From Chitinophagaceae bacterium (GTDB taxonomy: Bacteria > Bacteroidota > Bacteroidia > Chitinophagales > UBA10324), in assembly GCA_016704325.1 (NCBI GenBank), contig JADJAG010000004.1, forward strand, positions 620,001 to 684,000: a DNA stretch of 64,000 nt, given 5' to 3'. The translations under genes and the position numbers were made by a program. Shown here one piece after another: positions 8,495 through 19,800 of the stretch (the stretch's first letter is position 1; each line of letters starts with the position of its first letter). The notes below the pieces were generated by a model that ran no database searches, was not told where the DNA came from, and saw nothing but the letters and a program-made list of their open reading frames with translations.

Positions 8495-11400
8495 TCAGGG
8501 TTGAACAAACGTCATCTCATAAAATGAATTATACGGTGCATCTGCTCCTACAGGTAAATAATCTTTAATCTTGTTGAGATTGTTCTGATTGAAACCCTTA
8601 AGCGCTCTCCATTCATAACTGCCTTCAAATGGCCATTGTGCCATATCGGTAATTACTAAACCGATATCCAGCACATCAAATCCGGCTCCCATCATGTCAT
8701 CCGGATCAAACTCAGACGTATGGTGTCCACGAAGTGCCAGGATGCTATGCCCGGTCTCATGTGCAATAACGAAACCAAATGTTCTGCTGAAAATTTCCAG
8801 CCATAGCGGTCGTAGGGCATTTCTGGTTTCTATGCTGATTCCTTCATTCCTCATTATTTGAACAATGGTTTGAAGGGGCCTTTGTCTTTCATCCAGTGGT
8901 TCTGCAATTCTCTCCTCTGAAAGATAATCTGCAATAGCTCCAATAGTAACCATGATGTGTTCGTTGTTGGAATCAAAAGGATCATGGCTCTCAGTGTAAC
9001 CAATGGATCTAACGAAATCGCTAAACCCACCGATTGAAATTGTACCAATATCATCAGGCTTTACAAAATTTGGTACTATTTCGTCCATCATTTCCCATGC
9101 AATTCTCACATTTACTTCTCTCAATAGTTCTTCTGCAATTCCTTTTGCCTTCCTGTAAATCTCAACTCTTGAATCGAGTAGTCCTGCATAAGCCAATACT
9201 CCGTTAAAGGTATTTGGCGCCGTTGCACCCGGAGGAACACGGTCAGCGCTGGCAGTATAGTCAGACGATTCAAACAGCCTGTAGTACTGAGGTACGGATA
9301 ACGGTATGCGCTTGTAATCAATTACCTGACCTTCTGCATCCCTGATCTCAAATAGTACTTCGCAGATGCCCGGTTTGAGTCCCTGAACAGTTACCGAGGT
9401 TGCAGATTTATTAATAAGATTGATTTTGTCTTCATTCAGGTTAATCCAGTTAAAAGACTTCACCTTAGCTTTTACTTCCGGGTACACATAGGCATGTAAT
9501 ATGGTGGTTCCGTGCAATGAGTGGTAACGTTGATCAAACGTAAGTGAATCAGTCGAATTCACTGTTTCAATATCAATCATTGGATTTTTTGGAACAGAAA
9601 GCATATCACCTTTTATCTCCACTGCTCCATCAGCACCTGTTTTAATACTGCTGATACTTCCCTGAAATTCAGAAGCCATTTCTTTCACCCTGCTAACTAC
9701 TTCATCAGAACCACCTGACATGCTGCTTTTCATTAATTCTTCAGCAATGGAGGTGCCGGCTGATTTGGTGATGGTACCATTTTGCACTGCTTCCTGTATC
9801 GACGACAGGTTACTCTTGAGTGTGTCTAGTTTCTGTTGTGGTGTCGGAGGATTTAAAGCATCGCGTTGTTCAGTTGTTATATCTCCGTTTTTAGCCGCAT
9901 TGTTTCTGTCTATCACATTGGTGAGTTCAGGATCTTTGTTGGCATCCTTTAACTCTTTATCCATATCCTCTTTATTAATCTTCCCTTTTTCATAAAGATC
10001 CTTCATGGTTCGCAAGCGTTCTTTTTGCATATCCTGCTGCATTTGGGCTTTCCTAAGATCTAATCCCATTGCACCAAAACTTTGAGCAGTACTCATTGAT
10101 TGTTTTAATCCTTCTAGTGCATTCTGTTGATTTTGAGTTAGCCCTGTCAGATCTCGGAAGGAGTCTCCTTTGCCGAGGAGTTCCAAAACACCTCCGATGC
10201 CTGAAGGATCAGGTGCTGCCGGAGCATTTTGAATATTCACTACCGGATTTGCTAATGGAGCCGGTTGCAGATTACCAGGATCCGCCCGCCGACTGTCGAG
10301 ACTAATAGGATTAATCGCAGTTGGACTGTCTGGAATTGGTGATTGCTCCCATCTCCAGAAACGCTTTTCATCAATCACTTCACAGCTATTGCATTTGCCC
10401 ATCATTGCTTCTGCAAAAACACCTTTAGTAGGAACGCTGATGTGCATGGGATCCATAGGTTCATGCTGGTAATAGTCAAGCAAGGGAATCATTTCGCCGG
10501 TTTGTTCATCTGCTTTCAATCTGAATTCAGGATTCAGATTTAAACCGGGCACTACCGGAAAAACCATAGAGTTGCCCACTACTGCAAGCAGTTTATTTAT
10601 CACTACAGAAGCAACGCTGCGCCATTCCTGCGGATCTGTCGGCTTTTCACCCGGCACCTTTATCTTAATACCATCCAGCAACATGAAGCGCCTCTCGGGC
10701 GTCATCATCAGGAACAGCATTTTATGATAATATTCGAGATTGGAATTGAGGTGATGGATAAGCCGGTTTACAAGGTCTATATCGTCTTTTCTCGGATTGC
10801 GCAACTCATTTTGAGAAAGCGGCGTAAAGATCATTGCACTGTCTCCTTCCATCAAATCGTTACTGATGTTTCCATAATTGAAAAGTGCACCACTATAATG
10901 CTGGGTGTTGTACATCATACTTCCTGAATGAATAATTGCATTACAGAATGAAGGTAGGGCCGTCCCGCTTTTGATATTGATCTTTATATATAGTATGTCT
11001 TTACGTTTATGATTAATCGGTGGAGAAAAGCGAAGTGAAACAGACATTGGTTTGCCCTGCAGATAACCGGAACCAATTGAGGCATCCGTATTCAATGTAG
11101 CTGATTCATTACCATCCTTATCAACTAATCTCACTTCAAGGCGATTTACGATGGCGCGTGCTATCAATAAACCAAGTTGCTTGTGAAAAGCCTCGTCCTT
11201 TGCATATGTATCTTTAATATACTGCTGGTGAAACTGTGCCGGATCTTTTCCAAGTAAAACACTCATCCAGCTCCAGTTTGAAGGTTCAAACTCCGGTACA
11301 TTAGTGGTTACTCCATCTACTTCAACAGGAACCAGTTTATCTGCAGGACGCGAAAAATTGAAACTGAGTTTCAGGTTACCTGCAAGATTCAGAATCTGTT

Positions 11401-13402
11401 CATCAGCGACAGTCGTGTTGGGAATGTTGCTGTTTTCCCATCGGTCTTGTACACGTTGTAATGCGTCAAATGCAGTTCGAAGCGAACGGTCTCTTATCGT
11501 TCTTGCCAGGGGCTCTCTCCATCTTCTTGCCTTTTCTAAATCAAAAGGACTGATGGGTAATGGAATGAATAAAGACTCCTGTACGTCTGTCAATCTGTGT
11601 TGTACTTTAAAGTGACGCAACACTTCAAAATACTGAATGGTGATGGCATGACAGTGATTGTAATTGGCGACGGACTCCGTGGTAACCTGCATGGTTTCTT
11701 CCTGCGAAACGGATTGTACTACCGTGGAACGTTGGCTGCGAACGGCACTGGCAGATTGCACCGTACGGTCAGTGAGCGACTGCAAATTGTTGGCAGAGGT
11801 TGATCGCATTGAATTTTGAGATGCAGTAGATGAAGCGCGGCTGTATCCACCTGCTACTCCAAAAACGATTGGACCTATCGCACCACCAATGCCACCTCCA
11901 CCGGTAGCAACATTCGCCGTAGAAGTGCCATCTATAGACTCAGATAAAATACCATTTGCAATTTCATTGATGTCGCGGTCGCGGCTCAGTGAATTTTCAA
12001 GTGATTCCCGATAGTCAGTTCTTTGCGAATTGGTAGCCCGTTCATTCCTGTCAAAATCAATTACTGCAATTTGTTTTTTCTGTCCGGGTGCAAGCGGTAA
12101 ACTATAAACAAGATCACCCATGGAATATCCATCTGCAATCCATTGTTGTTTATAATGCAGTATATGCCCATAGGCTATAGAAGTAGCCACGTATTGCGTA
12201 GGCGTTTCGTCCCAATCAACTGCATGTTGCGTATCCAGTTCCATTCTGCCACCTGAGCTGATAGCTGCAGGGTTCAGTATATCACGTTGCTTTGCTTCTT
12301 CCTGCTTTGCAATAAGTTGCTGGTAGTTCTTGGCGGTAACAGCTCCATTCCGGTTTATGAATTCACGTGCTACAGATTTGCGGATCTTTACATTGCTTAT
12401 CTTTTTCTTAATTTCATTAAGGTCGTCTTCTGTATCGGAAGCATCGACACCGCGGGCAATAACAAGCCCCGATGCACCCAAAACAGCAGGTGGTGCCCCG
12501 GAAGTGCCTTGTTCGAAATTTTCCATCAAGGGCAATTTGTCCGGATTAACTTTGATATCGTTCAGAATATCTTTGCCGAAGCCGGGTGCTGTTTGGATAA
12601 AATCAGCTAGTGATATTTCGTCCTGATCCTCTACAGTATATGCTTTAATTTCAGGATCAGAGGTACGAATTATAGAACAATATGAAAATTCTTCCAGTAT
12701 TCGTTTTTGTTCATGGAAATTGCCAAGTGCTTCGCAACCGCAATCCTGCTCGTGTTTTTCATTCTGAGCATCGTTACCGGTTTCAACAACAATAATGAGA
12801 CGTGATGGAAATGAAAAGTTTCCTTCTCCATCACTAACCAAAGAGATAAAGTATTTCGATTCCACGGTCTCTATTCCTGGAACTACATAAGCCTCCCTGA
12901 ATTTTCCTTTAGGGTAAGGTAGTATGAAATAGCCCCCTGCTTCGGTAACTATAGTAGCAATCGGAATAAATAGTTCCGGTGATTCTATAGTGCTTGTATA
13001 AAAAATCAATTGCACATCATTCATTTTTCCCTTGCCATGAAGTTCAAGCAAACGTCCATTAACAATGGAAAGCTCCGGACCAGCATCCTGTTGCGTTCTT
13101 TCCAGCATTACGCTTCCTGATGAAAACGTAATTTGAACCTCCGGTTTGCCGATAAAATTGGTGCCGGGAAATTCCTGGGTGGTTAATATGTTTCCTTCAG
13201 CGGCTTTTAAAGAAACGATAACAGTAGTGTCAGTGGCTATGTCGTTTCCATATTCTATTTCAACTGTTCCGTTTGGCTGAACATCAAATTGGACGTTTGG
13301 AAGAAAGGAGACCCGAAGCTTACTACCGGTATAGTCGCGAGTAACCGGAACAGTACCTTCGGTAAGAAGGGAAATTTCATGCAGGATAATTTTTGTTTTC
13401 AT
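8495..13402 (-). CDS. Very large cytoplasmic-type protein with C-terminal HETGH zinc-protease motif (possible contractile-injection-system associated effector)
   Basis: The open frame extends to 13537 (1680 residues), but I prefer the ATG at 13400-13402 because promoter-like elements lie at 13421-13452. There is no signal peptide or T9SS sorting domain. A central block (about residues 440-660 in 1680-residue numbering) reads YSMGDLVYSLPLAPGQKKQI, then VIDFDRNERA, then a Ser/Thr/Gln-rich segment with a Gly-rich patch. I recall similar blocks in large proteins found near extracellular contractile injection systems, but no such apparatus is in this window. Around 1110-1330 it is Gln/Lys/Asp-rich and probably coiled coil. 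Near the end VIAHETGHSILALRGHH (first His about residue 1593) is a zincin motif, followed by DPDDMMGAGFDV. The third ligand spacing is not that of classic metzincins. Function unproven. Confidence 0.7.
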   Translation of the reverse strand: MKTKIILHEISLLTEGTVPVTRDYTGSKLRVSFLPNVQFDVQPNGTVEIEYGNDIATDTTVIVSLKAAEGNILTTQEFPGTNFIGKPEVQITFSSGSVMLERTQQDAGPELSIVNGRLLELHGKGKMNDVQLIFYTSTIESPELFIPIATIVTEAGGYFILPYPKGKFREAYVVPGIETVESKYFISLVSDGEGNFSFPSRLIIVVETGNDAQNEKHEQDCGCEALGNFHEQKRILEEFSYCSIIRTSDPEIKAYTVEDQDEISLADFIQTAPGFGKDILNDIKVNPDKLPLMENFEQGTSGAPPAVLGASGLVIARGVDASDTEDDLNEIKKKISNVKIRKSVAREFINRNGAVTAKNYQQLIAKQEEAKQRDILNPAAISSGGRMELDTQHAVDWDETPTQYVATSIAYGHILHYKQQWIADGYSMGDLVYSLPLAPGQKKQIAVIDFDRNERATNSQRTDYRESLENSLSRDRDINEIANGILSESIDGTSTANVATGGGGIGGAIGPIVFGVAGGYSRASSTASQNSMRSTSANNLQSLTDRTVQSASAVRSQRSTVVQSVSQEETMQVTTESVANYNHCHAITIQYFEVLRHFKVQHRLTDVQESLFIPLPISPFDLEKARRWREPLARTIRDRSLRTAFDALQRVQDRWENSNIPNTTVADEQILNLAGNLKLSFNFSRPADKLVPVEVDGVTTNVPEFEPSNWSWMSVLLGKDPAQFHQQYIKDTYAKDEAFHKQLGLLIARAIVNRLEVRLVDKDGNESATLNTDASIGSGYLQGKPMSVSLRFSPPINHKRKDILYIKINIKSGTALPSFCNAIIHSGSMMYNTQHYSGALFNYGNISNDLMEGDSAMIFTPLSQNELRNPRKDDIDLVNRLIHHLNSNLEYYHKMLFLMMTPERRFMLLDGIKIKVPGEKPTDPQEWRSVASVVINKLLAVVGNSMVFPVVPGLNLNPEFRLKADEQTGEMIPLLDYYQHEPMDPMHISVPTKGVFAEAMMGKCNSCEVIDEKRFWRWEQSPIPDSPTAINPISLDSRRADPGNLQPAPLANPVVNIQNAPAAPDPSGIGGVLELLGKGDSFRDLTGLTQNQQNALEGLKQSMSTAQSFGAMGLDLRKAQMQQDMQKERLRTMKDLYEKGKINKEDMDKELKDANKDPELTNVIDRNNAAKNGDITTEQRDALNPPTPQQKLDTLKSNLSSIQEAVQNGTITKSAGTSIAEELMKSSMSGGSDEVVSRVKEMASEFQGSISSIKTGADGAVEIKGDMLSVPKNPMIDIETVNSTDSLTFDQRYHSLHGTTILHAYVYPEVKAKVKSFNWINLNEDKINLINKSATSVTVQGLKPGICEVLFEIRDAEGQVIDYKRIPLSVPQYYRLFESSDYTASADRVPPGATAPNTFNGVLAYAGLLDSRVEIYRKAKGIAEELLREVNVRIAWEMMDEIVPNFVKPDDIGTISIGGFSDFVRSIGYTESHDPFDSNNEHIMVTIGAIADYLSEERIAEPLDERQRPLQTIVQIMRNEGISIETRNALRPLWLEIFSRTFGFVIAHETGHSILALRGHHTSEFDPDDMMGAGFDVLDIGLVITDMAQWPFEGSYEWRALKGFNQNNLNKIKDYLPVGADAPYNSFYEMTFVQP

Positions 13403-13420
13403 ATTAGTTGTTTCAGGCGG

Positions 13421-13452
13421 CGAATATATATGCCTGATATACCGTTTGTCAA
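13421..13452 (-). promoter_or_regulatory. Bacteroidota-type promoter candidate for the large HETGH protein
   Basis: On the minus strand TTGAC begins at 13452 and TATATTCG spans 13428-13421, with 21 bp between TTG and TATATTCG. The Bacteroidota vegetative consensus is about TTG ... TAnnTTTG, so the second element has one mismatch. It lies 18 bp upstream of the internal ATG at 13402, which favours that start over 13537. Confidence 0.35.
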
Positions 13453-13608
13453 GTTCCTGAACAGTTATTTTCGTTGCCGCCAAATTTTTGACACTAAAGT
13501 GGACTTGCGGAAGTTTTTTTTGTTTTGCATAAGCCATACAAAATCATGCATATCACAGAATGAATGCAGGAAGGAACGAAAAATTGCAAAAGAGTTACGT
13601 CCAAGTGG

Positions 13609-13626
13609 ACCGGTTTATAAACCGGT
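13609..13626. promoter_or_regulatory. Perfect 18-bp palindrome upstream of the large HETGH protein
   Basis: ACCGGTTTATAAACCGGT is identical to its own reverse complement. It sits 70-90 bp upstream of the longest possible start and about 160 bp upstream of the promoter candidate. Uninterrupted palindromes of this size commonly bind dimeric regulators; which one is unknown. The rest of the 13538-13826 gap shows nothing else. Confidence 0.45.
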
Positions 13627-13826
13627 TCTTCATATTTGGGGATTTGTAATCTTCTTGCATAAAAGACGCTATTCAGTATGCTATTACTAAAATTATGAAA
13701 TGCCTATCTGGATAAAAAGTTAGGGTACTTATTCAGTCGTCATCAACTCCTGCCAACTCACTGCATTTTTCACAGATTTTATAGCAACTGTTATGAGTAT
13801 TGAACTTAAGAATAAGATCACCGCAA

Positions 13827-16800
13827 CTACTTCGTATCATTTACATTCTTAATAAACATAATTGATTGCGTACTACCGTTACCGGAAGTTGCTTTCAAAA
13901 TATATGTTCCCGAAGCAAGGCCTGTTAAATGCAGCACCGTTTTATTACCAAATTCTCCTTTGAATTCTATGAGGTTACTTCCGGTGCCATCACTGATTCC
14001 GATATGGTTAAAAACCTGGTCAGTGACGATGGTAATGTATTCACCTGCCGGATTGGGATAAAGGTGAAAGTAAAAGGTACTTGCCAGTTCCGCACTCACC
14101 ACGTTGGAGTATTTGTAATTGCCATTGAAATCGGTCTGCTTTAAACGGTAGTAGTTCATCCCGCCAAATGGATGTTCATCGTATGCAGCATAAAAATGTG
14201 GCACCAGGCTGTTACCTGCACCATCTACCGTGTCAATCGGTTTGAAGGAGGTTTCCTGGTTTGATTTTTCTACCGTGAAATAGTCGTTGTTAAATTCTGA
14301 ATCAGTAGACCAGTCCAGCACCACCACATTTTTTACCGTATGCGCTGTAAAATAGAGCAGTGAAACAGGAAGCACATTGGTAACATCTACCACTATGGTA
14401 CTCAGGCATCCGTTTGCATCCATCACGGTTACGGTGTAGGTTCCTTCGGGAAGGCAATCGAAAACATTGCTTGTCTGAAAGTTAACACCATCGATGCTGT
14501 ACTCATAACCGGGATTGCCTCCTGAACCGGTTGCTGTAATAGCACCATCTCCGCAGCCTGAACTACTGGTTACTGCAGCAATTGATGGACCTGCCAGTGC
14601 ACCAACTGTAACGGTAGCAGTACTGATACAACCATTGGCATCCTTTGCATTGATAACATAATCACCGGGCGCCAATCCTGTGAATATATTGCCGGATTGA
14701 TAGGCACCTCCGTCTTTGTTGTAAGTAATAGCTACCGTTCCGCCGGTTGCATTGGCTGTAATGGTGCCATCATTTGCATAACAGGTAGAAGGTGAAGTGG
14801 TAGTAGTTAATAGTGGTCCTTCCAGGTTGGGAATAGTTACGGTAAGTGTTTTTGTACAGCCATTATTGTCTTTTACCCAAAGTGTATAAGTGCCGGAAGC
14901 GAGCGGAGTAAAAACAGTACCTGCCTGGTAAGTAGTACCATCGAGGCTGTATGTGAGTGCGCCTGTGCCACCACTAGCCGCAGCGGTTATCTTGCCATTA
15001 TTGTTTCCGCATGTAGCTGCTGCTACAGTGGCAGTTAATGTAGAAGGCCCTGCTATGTTTGCTACATCTACCAACTTCGTAGTGATGCAACCATTGGCGT
15101 CTTCCACAGTAACCGTATATATCCCGGCAACCACTCCATTAAAGATGCCTGAGCTCTGAAAATTGATGCCGTCAATACTGTATTGCAATGGAGGTGTGCC
15201 ACCAGATCCTGTGCCGGTAATGGTACCATTGGCATTACCACATTTGGCAGATGAGGTAGAAGTGACCAGAGTTGGCGCATTTAAATTGGGAATATTAACT
15301 ATAGTTGTATTCTGACAATCGTTCTGGTCTTTGATGGTAAGTGTATACGCTCCGGCAGCCAATCCTGAAAAGCTACTGCTGCTTTGAAAAGTGAAACCGT
15401 CAATACTATATTGGTAAGGTGATGTGCCACCGGATCCCGTTCCGGTAATGGAACCATTATTGCTTCCGCAGGAAGCAGGAATGCCATAGGCAGTAAGAAC
15501 AGGCAATGATGTAGCCGTTACCGTTATGGTGGAAGTTGCAAAACAACCATTCGGATCAACCACCCAAACAGTATAAGATCCGGCAGCAAGTCCGGTAAAT
15601 ACAGTACTTGTTTGATAAGTAGTTCCATTTAAACTGTATTGCAATGTGCCACTGCCACCACTTCCATTGGCCGTGATGGTACCATTTACTAACCCGCAGG
15701 AAGTTCCTGTAGCAACAGCATTAACGGAAGGAACAGAAAATGCTGAAATGGTAACAATAGCAGCGCCTAAACAACCAATGGCGTCTTTTATTAATACGGT
15801 ATAAGTACCGGCATTTAGTCCTGAAAAGACATTACCGCTTTGAAAAGCGCCATTGTTAAGACTATAAGTAAGCGGTGCATTGCCAATTCCGGTTGCTGTG
15901 ATAGTACCATTGATCAATCCACAGGTTGCATCGGTCTTAACAAGCGTAACAGTTGGTCCGCCTATACTTAAAACGGTTACAGTGATGGATGGCTTGCAGT
16001 CTCCTTCATCATCTTTAATGGTAATGGTATAGGTTCCCGGGGCTAGCCCGGTAAATGTGCCGCTTGATTGAAAAGCACCACCATCCAAACTGTATTTGTA
16101 TGGGGGAACACCACCACTACCCGAAGCAACAATAATACCCGTGCTGCTACCGCATGCTGAATTGGTAACAACAGCAGTCAATCCCGGAGCAACGTCAACA
16201 CTAATGGTAATTTCAATGGTGGTAGTACAACCATTGGCATCCATGATCGTAACGCTGTACGTACCGGCTGAGTCAATATCCCAGTTGTCTTCATTGTCAA
16301 ATGGCCCACCTTCAAAGCTGAATTCGTAAGGACCTGTTCCACCGCTTCCGGTAACTTTTATTTCACCGAGATCACCTGAATCATCGCAGGGAATATTATC
16401 GGCTTTAACGATTATGATAGACGGTGGCGGTCCGGCACCTACATTAATGATCGTAGCACTGGTTGTTCCGGTACAACCAGCAGCATCCATTACGGTAACA
16501 GTATACGTTCCCGGCGCAAGACCGGTAATTACATTGCTGCTTTGAAAATTTGTTCCGTCAATGCTATACGTATAGGGTGGTGTGCCGCCTGCTCCGGTTG
16601 CCGTAATAATTCCATTGCTACTGGTGCAGTTCGCATTGGTAACCACAGTAGTTACCGTTGGAGAGAATACAATGGTAACGGTCACCGTAGCGGTAGCCGA
16701 ACAGCCATTGGCATCTTTAACCGTAACGGTATAAATGCCTGCAGCTAGCCCGCTAAATACATTACTGCTTTGAAAAGTGGAGCCATCAATACTGTATTGC

Positions 16801-19800
16801 AAAAGTCCAACACCGCCTGCAGCTAGTGCAGTAATAATGCCGTCGCTGCCACTGCAGGGTGTGGCAATAGAACTGGCAGTAACAGATAGGCCGGAAGCAT
16901 TCGTCATGATTACCGTAATCGTGCTGATGCAACCGTTCGCATCTTTTACGGTAAGGGTATAAGTACCCGTAGTAAGACCTGAAAAAATGCCGCTCACCTG
17001 GTAAGTGCCGCTATTTAAACTGTATTGCAGTAATCCGGTACCGCCAGTTCCATTTGCGGTTATGATACCATTGTTTGCTCCGCAGGAAGAAGGGGTTACG
17101 GTTGCTGTAACTGAAGGACCTGAAGTATTGGTTACGGCAACAATAGTTGCACCAATACATCCCAAAGCATCTTTTACAAGTATGGTATAACTTCCGGGAG
17201 CAAGTCCACTGAATAATCCACTTCCCTGGAACGTAAAACCATTGATGCTGTAAGTTAATGGTGCTGTACCTCCGGTACCAATGGCAGTAACTGAGCCATT
17301 ACTTGTATTACAGGTTGCTGAAACGGATGTGGCAGTTACGGTTGGTGCATTTGAATTGCTGACTGTAGTATTTACTGTGCTTGTACATCCATTCGCATCT
17401 TTAATAGTTACCGTATAGGATCCTGCAGTAAGTCCGCCAAAATAACCACTGCTTTGAAAAGTAATCCCGTTGATGCTGTATTGAAGTGGTGCCGTTCCGC
17501 TTGAGCCGGTTGCAGTAATGGTACCATTACTGTTTCCACAGGCTGCTGCTGTGGTGGTTGCTGTTACCGTTGGTCCGGCAGAATTGGCTATCGTTACAGT
17601 ATAGGAACTAATACAACCGTTAGCATCCATTACGGTTACTGTGTACATTCCGGCGGAAAGTCCGGTGAAGACATTGCTGACCTGGAAATTATTTCCATCA
17701 ATACTATATTGAAGGGGTGCTGTTCCTCCGGTTGCAAACGCAGTTATTTTACCATTGTTACTGTTGCAATAGGTGGCGGCCGGTGTGGCTGTAAGTGTCG
17801 GCCCACCTGTATTGGCTATCGTTACAACCACTTCATTCAGGCAACCGGTTGCATCTTTCACAGTCAGCGTGTAAGTGCCTGCACTAAGCCCGGTAAAAAA
17901 ATTATTGAGTTGAAACGTTGAACCGTCAATACTGTATTCCAAAGGCGGCGCACCACCACTGCCATTGGCCGTAATGGTTCCATTGTTACTGCTACACAAC
18001 GCATCCGTTTTAGTGAATGTTAACGATGGCCCGTTTGAATTGATTATGGTTACGGTAGAAGTAGTGCTGCAACCACCTGCATCTTTTATGGTGACAGTGT
18101 ACACGCCGGCGCCTAAATTGGTAAAGGAGCCGGTACCTTGAAAAGTAAAACCATCAATACTGTAAGTATAAGGTAAAGAGCCACCTGTTCCGGAAGCAGA
18201 AATAGATCCGGTATTGCTGCCACATAAAGTGTTGGTGCTGTTAACAGTAAGTGCCGGGCCCGGCAAAAAGAAATCAGCAGTTGTGGAGGTACCGCTGCAG
18301 GTTTGATTGATGAAGGCGACGATGGTATAGGTAATACCGGGCGTAAGCCCGGTAAAAGTACCGGTGGAATTCGTAGCCACGAGATTGCTTCCTATATACA
18401 GATTATAAGTAACGACGGAACCTGATGGTGGTGCCGGACTAATACTTGTTGTTACGGATGCGGTTGCACAATTTGGGGATGGCGTAATGGTATAAGAAGT
18501 ACTCGCGCAATTGTATGAAGAAATATCAAACGATGCCACAAAGCCATCTCCGCTTGCATAGAGTAAAGTCTTCGCTTCATCAAAAGCAAGATCATAGACT
18601 GATTTGGTACTGAAACCACTGATGCTGATATCAGGATTGGCGGCATCATCAAAAGTGGAACCATTGAATTTGTAAACTTTAATTGTTCCGTTCGTGGATC
18701 CAATAAAAATATTGTTGCATTCATCAGCGATAATACCACCACTCATTAATTGTGTATTGCCTGCGATGCTCAGCGCTGTCCCAACACCTGCACCGGTCGC
18801 TTTGTTAATAGCTTTCAGGTTCTTGCCATCCCAGTAAAAAAGATAGGTGGAGTTGATGCCAAATACATTGCAGGAGTTCTCTATCTGCATGCCCAGCATG
18901 TATGGGCGATTGGCAATTTCCTGGATAGCGATAAAACCTGAAGTAACATTCCACGAAACGGTTGCCCCGCTGTAAGGCGCCGGGTTCTTGTATATTTTAT
19001 TCGAAAGGGAAGGGGTGCCATACAAGGAACCGTAAATCGTATACATATCATTCGAAACCGGATCAATAATGATATCGGCAATATCCTGTGCCCATCCTGT
19101 GGATGTGCTATAGGGAATTCCCGTAACATTAAGAGAAGAAAGCACGGTAGAAGGCGGGGTACAAACACCAAAGTTGATATTTGAATTGGTACCACCACCC
19201 GCAATCAGGATTTGTGGCGATCCATTGTTGCAACTCCATAACATCTTCCAGTCTTCCTGGAAACTGGTGTTAGCAGTGGTAATGTAATTGTCGTACAATC
19301 CGGCCGTGTTGAGCCTGATGATCTTAAATCCGGTACCGGAATTAAATCCCTGGCCGAGATAGACATTACCCGTAGTTTTTTCTACTACCCAGCCACCATA
19401 ATAGATACCGAAAGTCCAGGCGGGAATAGAAAGTGTTCCGTTAAATGTCCATTGCCATACACCGGAGGCATTGTATTTGGCAAGCTGATATACATTACCA
19501 TCTCCGCCTCCTGTTACATACACATTGCCTGCATAATCAAAATCAACATCCTTTGCTTTTCCTGCATTGGTGCCGGTGAGATTACCCGTAGCACTGATGA
19601 ATGGATCAATAACTAACGTTTTGGTTTTATCATAGCCACCGGGAGCCTGGAATGTCAGGAGTTTTTCTTGCAGCAACGTGGTGATCCCGATTTTGCGGAT
19701 AGAATCGCCGGCATAAAAGCTAACAGGGTAGCTGTGGTTGAAACTGCCAAGATCAGAAGAGATCTTCAGGTCACCGTTTTTATCTGTCAGTGTTTTTCTT

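Noticed and set aside
14380..18250. CRISPR-like periodicity in the adhesin gene
   Set aside because: The repeats are about 225 bp, diverged, and encode SprB protein repeats in one frame.
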